Assembly: GCF_900113285.1 (NCBI RefSeq)
Contig: NZ_FOOT01000002.1
Coordinates: 310,001 to 374,000, forward strand
Length of the DNA stretch: 64,000 nucleotides
Origin: Pontibacter chinhatensis
GTDB lineage: Bacteria > Bacteroidota > Bacteroidia > Cytophagales > Hymenobacteraceae
Direction: 5' to 3'
Part shown: positions 60,850 through 64,000 of the stretch, piece by piece
Layout of the letters: each line of letters opens with the position of its first letter
How positions within the stretch are numbered: position 1 is the first letter of the stretch
Translations under genes and position numbers: made by a program
The notes under the pieces: model-generated
Told to the model about the DNA's origin: nothing
Seen by the model: only the letters and a program-made list of their open reading frames with translations
Database searches by the model: none

Positions 60850-62157
60850 ATGGCAAACACGTCCACGACACACGAGCGGCAACACACGCCGGAGCTGGCC
60901 CAGCAGCAACAGGGCAGCACAGGTGCCATGATCATTATCGGTGCCCTCTTTTTTATCTTCGGCTTTGTTACCTGGCTAAACTCCCTGCTGATCCCCTACC
61001 TGGAGATCGCCTGTGAGCTGACCAAGTTCCAGTCTTTCTTCGTAACCTTCGCCTTTTACATTGCCTACCTGGTGATGACGCCAATCTCCCCGCGTGTGCT
61101 GGGCATTTTTGGCTTTAAGAAAGGCATGTCAGTGGCCCTGGTGGTGATGGCAGTAGGCGCATTGCTCTTTATCCCGGCTGCCATGACGCGCATTTACCTG
61201 CTGTTCCTGATAGGCCTGTTCCTGCTCGGTTGCGGCCTGGCTATTCTGCAGACGGCTTCTAACCCGTACATCACCATCGTAGGCCCTGCGGAGAGTGCTG
61301 CCAAGCGTATCAGCATCATGGGTATCTGTAACAAAGTGGCCGGTGCCGTAGCTCCTATCATCCTGGGCCTGTTCCTGAGCCTGGAAGGGGCCGACACCCT
61401 GCGCGCTGAAGTAGCAGGTATGGAGGCTGGCGCCCGCGCCGCTGCCCTCGATGAGATGGCCCTGGAGGTAATTCCGCCCTACATTGGCATCATCATCGTG
61501 CTGCTTGCCCTGAGCATCTGGATCTACCGCTCTTCCCTTCCGGAGATTGACACCGACGAGGAGGACGAGACTTCGGCCGCTGCAACAACCGGCAAAAAGA
61601 GCGTATTCGAGATCCCTCACGTAATGCTGGGTGTGCTGACGCTGTTCCTCTATGTGGGCGTGGAAGTAATGGCCGGCGACTCCATCATCAGCTACGGCGC
61701 AGAGCAGGGAATTCCGCTTACTACGGCTAAGTTCTTTACCAGCGGCACCATGGCGGCCATGGTAATCGGCTACCTGATTGGTATCGTTACCATCCCCAAG
61801 TATATTAAGCAGGAGGATGCCCTGAAGATCTGCGCTATACTTGGTGTAGCCTTCACGATTGGCGCCATCATGACGACTGGTTACGTATCGGTGGCCTTCA
61901 TCGCCCTGCTGGGCCTGGCTAACTCCCTGATGTGGCCTGCTATCTGGCCGCTTGCCTTGGCTGGCGTAGGGCGTTTCACTAAAGCTGCCTCGTCGCTGCT
62001 GGTGATGGGTATTGCCGGTGGAGCCATTATTCCGCTTGCCTATGGCGCCCTGGCCGACAGCTGGAACGCACAGGATGCTTACTGGATCATGGTGCCTTGC
62101 TACTTGTTTATCTGGTTCTATGCCGCGAAAGGCCACAAGGTAGGCAGGAAAGTATAA
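60850..62157 (+). CDS. MFS sugar:proton symporter (GluP/FucP type)
   Basis: 435 residues, 12 helices. GALFFIFGFVTWLNSLLIPYLE (helix 1) and QTASNPYITIVGPAESAAKRISIMGICNKVAGAVAPIILGLF are diagnostic for the fucose/glucose-galactose permease family; the Asn/Asp pair for proton coupling sits in these blocks. A glutamate-rich loop (EIDTDEEDE) precedes the second half. Imports a hexose. Its 283-base upstream spacer has no clear promoter pair. Confidence 0.92.
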   Translation: MANTSTTHERQHTPELAQQQQGSTGAMIIIGALFFIFGFVTWLNSLLIPYLEIACELTKFQSFFVTFAFYIAYLVMTPISPRVLGIFGFKKGMSVALVVMAVGALLFIPAAMTRIYLLFLIGLFLLGCGLAILQTASNPYITIVGPAESAAKRISIMGICNKVAGAVAPIILGLFLSLEGADTLRAEVAGMEAGARAAALDEMALEVIPPYIGIIIVLLALSIWIYRSSLPEIDTDEEDETSAAATTGKKSVFEIPHVMLGVLTLFLYVGVEVMAGDSIISYGAEQGIPLTTAKFFTSGTMAAMVIGYLIGIVTIPKYIKQEDALKICAILGVAFTIGAIMTTGYVSVAFIALLGLANSLMWPAIWPLALAGVGRFTKAASSLLVMGIAGGAIIPLAYGALADSWNAQDAYWIMVPCYLFIWFYAAKGHKVGRKV

Positions 62158-62180
62158 ACTACTCTAAAGTATTATACTTC

Positions 62181-62221
62181 AAGCGCCTCCCGGAAAATGG
62201 TATCCGGGAGGCGCTTTTTAT
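62181..62221 (+). terminator. rho-independent terminator
   Basis: AAGCGCCTCCCGGA ... TCCGGGAGGCGCTT, 14-bp stem with an 8-base loop, then TTTTATTTG. Confidence 0.9.
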
Positions 62222-62344
62222 TTGTAGTCCTTCTAAAAGAGCTTTAGGAAGAGAGCAGTTTGAGCAAACCCGCACGGCCTTCCGCTATTTAATTACTTAT
62301 ACTCCCACGGATTCATTTATGCGCAACGGAACTACTTGCCATGT

Positions 62345-62385
62345 AGCGTGAATTCCCCTCCTTGGAGGGGCTAGGGGTGGGTTTG
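62345..62385. repeat. small palindromic repeat (CCCCTCCTT/AAGGAGGGG type)
   Basis: AATTCCCCTCCTTGGAGGGGCTAGGGGTGGGTTTG: a CCCCTCC-TT-GGAGGGG hairpin then AGGGGTGGGTT, the same arrangement as the tail of the four large repeats but solitary. The rest of the 62158-62478 spacer shows nothing but A/T-rich DNA before the STAS-like gene. Confidence 0.65.
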
Positions 62386-62478
62386 ATGGCAAAATAAAGG
62401 CAGATGTGCACAACTAACCTGATAGTAGTATTATGTACCTGGATTTTATTAATTTGACCTCATCACATACTTCCTGAT

Positions 62479-62928
62479 ATGCTGCTTTACCAAAATGGCC
62501 TGATCAAGCTTGATTATGACCCAGCCAAAGACATCCTGTGTGTGCAGTACCCGGACCTGCATGAATTCCTCCTCCCCGAGATCCACCACAGCGTTGGCGT
62601 GATCATCGAGACGGTCAGGAATTATGATATCAAGTCCCTCCTGCTCGATGGGCGCCAAACCATCGTCACGACCCCTCCGGAGTATGGCAGGGAGATAGCC
62701 CTGAAACTGGCGACAGGCTTGGCTCACACACGTCTGCAAAAGCTGGCACGGCTCGAGTCGTTTAACCCTGAAGTGGAGAAGCGTGCCATAGCCAATGAAC
62801 AGGCCGTCCACACCACTGTTTTGCCCCCGTTTGAGCTGAAGAACTTTACCGATGAAGAACAGGCACGGGCGTGGCTGAGCGCTGAAAAGAACCTGTCTAA
62901 CGTATCGGCCCCAAACACGTCCCTATAG
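62479..62928 (+). CDS. STAS/SpoIIAA-like protein (paralogue family member 3)
   Basis: 149 residues. IKLDYDPAKDILCVQYPDLHEFLLPEIHHSVGVIIETVRNYDIKSLLLDGRQT is the SpoIIAA-like N-terminal half (strand, helix, LLLDxR). Then ATGLAHTRLQKLARLESFNPEV and FTDEEQARAWLSAEKN, whose FxxxxxAxxWL ending it shares with the members at 11774 and 44061. More distant than those two from each other. Regulatory role inferred. Confidence 0.75.
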   Translation: MLLYQNGLIKLDYDPAKDILCVQYPDLHEFLLPEIHHSVGVIIETVRNYDIKSLLLDGRQTIVTTPPEYGREIALKLATGLAHTRLQKLARLESFNPEVEKRAIANEQAVHTTVLPPFELKNFTDEEQARAWLSAEKNLSNVSAPNTSL

Positions 62929-62939
62929 TTTACCGGTAC

Positions 62940-62990
62940 GAACAAAAAAGGCAGGCCATACTTTTAAAGTATAGCCTGCCTTTTTTGTTC
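62940..62990. terminator. bidirectional terminator with AAGTATA pair in loop
   Basis: A 17-bp perfect stem (GAACAAAAAAGGCAGGC with complement) around ATACTTTTAAAGTAT, which is itself a palindrome of two heptamers. Lies between convergent genes, with A6 and T6 tracts on either side. Confidence 0.9.
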
Positions 62991-63006
62991 TAGGAGTGTA
63001 ACCCTA

Positions 63007-63879
63007 CTACAGCAGGTTATCCTTCACGTAAGTGTAGCTTTGGGCTATACTTTGGAAAGGATCCATGGCAAAGTTTTCCTGCTCCACCACATAGTGCTTC
63101 ACACCGGCCATCTTCGCGTTATCAAAGATCTGCTTGTAGTTGATGGAGCCGGAGCCTACCTCGGTGTTGAGTTTCTGGTTGGCTTTGTCCATGTCTTTCA
63201 CGTGCCATAGCTCATAGCGACCAGGGTTTTTCTTGAACAGTTCTACCGGGTCCAGGCCGGCACGCACTACCCAGTACAGGTCCAGCTCAAACTTCACCAG
63301 CTCAGGGTCTGTCTCACTCAACAGAATATCGTAGCCAGTGGTGTTATCCATCTGCTGGAACTCAAAGTCATGATTGTGGTAGGCCATCTGCAGACCGGCA
63401 GCCTTACATGCCTCTCCGGCTTTGGAAAGACGCTCTGCCACACGCTGGTAATCCGAAGCGCTCTGGCGTAGTTGCTGGCCCAAGTATGGCGCGATAATAT
63501 ACTTCATATCCACCGCCTTGGCCGCGTCGATGTAAGACTTAAGCATGTCCTCATTCTCCCCGGCAATGTAAGGGTCCAGGCCAAAGTGCCCGCTAGGGGC
63601 AGTCAGGTTATGCTGCTTAAGTAGTTCAGCAAATTCCTTTGGCTTCATGCCGAAAAAGCCCCACTCATCAGAGTAACCGAAGGTCTCTACCTCCCTGTAC
63701 CCGGCCTGGGCCACTTTCCCGATCACGCCTTTTGCATCTTTTGGCAACTCCTCTCGAAGCGTGTACAGCTGTATGCCGATATTTTTAGTGTCCGCCTTGG
63801 CCACCATGCAGCTTGGGGCAATGAGTATACCTGCCGTCAGCAAACCTGCCTGCTGCAGAAAATTCCGTCTTGTTGTCAT
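63007..63879 (-). CDS. Tat-exported sugar phosphate isomerase/epimerase-like protein
   Basis: 290 residues. Twin-arginine signal: MTTRRNFLQQAGLLTAG, with a lipobox-like PSC. The TIM barrel follows the xylose-isomerase-like (AP endonuclease 2) family: GIQLYTLREELP, GYREVETFGYSD, SGHFGLD, MAYHNHDFEFQ (metal His and Glu neighbours), FELDLYWVVRAG, WHVKDMD, and VVEQENFA (metal Glu). Secreted isomerases of this type are common in Bacteroidota polysaccharide use. Substrate unknown. Confidence 0.9.
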   Translation of the reverse strand: MTTRRNFLQQAGLLTAGILIAPSCMVAKADTKNIGIQLYTLREELPKDAKGVIGKVAQAGYREVETFGYSDEWGFFGMKPKEFAELLKQHNLTAPSGHFGLDPYIAGENEDMLKSYIDAAKAVDMKYIIAPYLGQQLRQSASDYQRVAERLSKAGEACKAAGLQMAYHNHDFEFQQMDNTTGYDILLSETDPELVKFELDLYWVVRAGLDPVELFKKNPGRYELWHVKDMDKANQKLNTEVGSGSINYKQIFDNAKMAGVKHYVVEQENFAMDPFQSIAQSYTYVKDNLL

Positions 63880-64000
63880 GTATAATTATCTCGTTAGGAG
63901 TTGGTTTTCAGGATTTGAGATTTATACTTTAAAAATACAGCTTATACATCGCAGATTTGGATAGACTGGCGCAGCGAAGCTAATTTATCGTCCCGCTTTG

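Noticed and set aside
1-64000. AAGTATA/TATACTTTG as a promoter element
   Set aside because: TATACTTTG does not fit TAnnTTTG in spacing, and copies lie in both orientations inside genes.

Overview
This window looks like chromosomal DNA of a Bacteroidota bacterium, most likely Cytophagales (Hymenobacteraceae, Pontibacter-like). I infer this from the gene families (DUF2911, several S9 peptidases, LytS/LytTR pair, GluP/FucP-type transporter, STAS/SpoIIAA-like small proteins, many lipoproteins), from promoters of the TTTG-N20-TAnnTTTG type, and from the general absence of strong Shine-Dalgarno sequences. There is no rRNA, tRNA, CRISPR array, phage or transposase gene. It reads as an ordinary chromosome with unusually rich intergenic repeats.

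Layout. 1-2200 (-): a TPP riboswitch with a terminator controls three genes joined by ATGA overlaps: a SAM methyltransferase, a PurM/HypE/ThiL-like protein and a divergent ThiE-like protein cut by the window edge. 2400-9300: a DUF2911 protein, a second methyltransferase, a sodium/solute symporter coupled to a 48-residue membrane protein, and a large PIG-L deacetylase. 9670-12500: small proteins (DUF2461, lipoprotein, STAS-like). 12770-20260 (+): APC permease, VKOR-like and SPW pair, two alpha/beta hydrolases, FAD oxidoreductase, and an AT-richer glycosyltransferase. 20300-32200: M49-like peptidase, deoxynucleoside kinase, a hydrophilin-like ORF, an 813-residue GAF protein, CDGSH and DUF2007 proteins, acyl-CoA-binding protein, and prolyl oligopeptidase. 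33100-36900 (-): two N-acetylmuramoyl-alanine amidases with a class-A-beta-lactamase-like protein, then a dehydrogenase. 37000-46500: GNAT, subtilisin, cyclophilin, S9 peptidase, Gly-rich secreted protein, thioredoxin-like ferredoxin, ferritin, and a protein behind a probable metal-regulated promoter. 46500-53300: kinase-like protein, LytTR system, RlmH, YoaK and ATL proteins. 53400-59200 (+): complete RND efflux operon (adaptor, pump, TolC). 59300-64000: DUF4010/MgtC protein, GluP-type transporter, STAS-like protein, sugar isomerase/epimerase.

Two genome-scale signals stand out. First, the heptamer AAGTATA/TATACTT is extremely frequent in genes and spacers on both strands, and it is often paired head-to-head inside terminators, rather like the uptake sequences of Neisseria and Pasteurellaceae. 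Second, a structured intergenic repeat of roughly 370-710 bp occurs four times in the same orientation, with covarying hairpins and smaller palindromes nested in individual copies. The most interesting gene cluster is the TPP-riboswitch operon, whose enzyme combination I do not recognise as a standard thiamine pathway.
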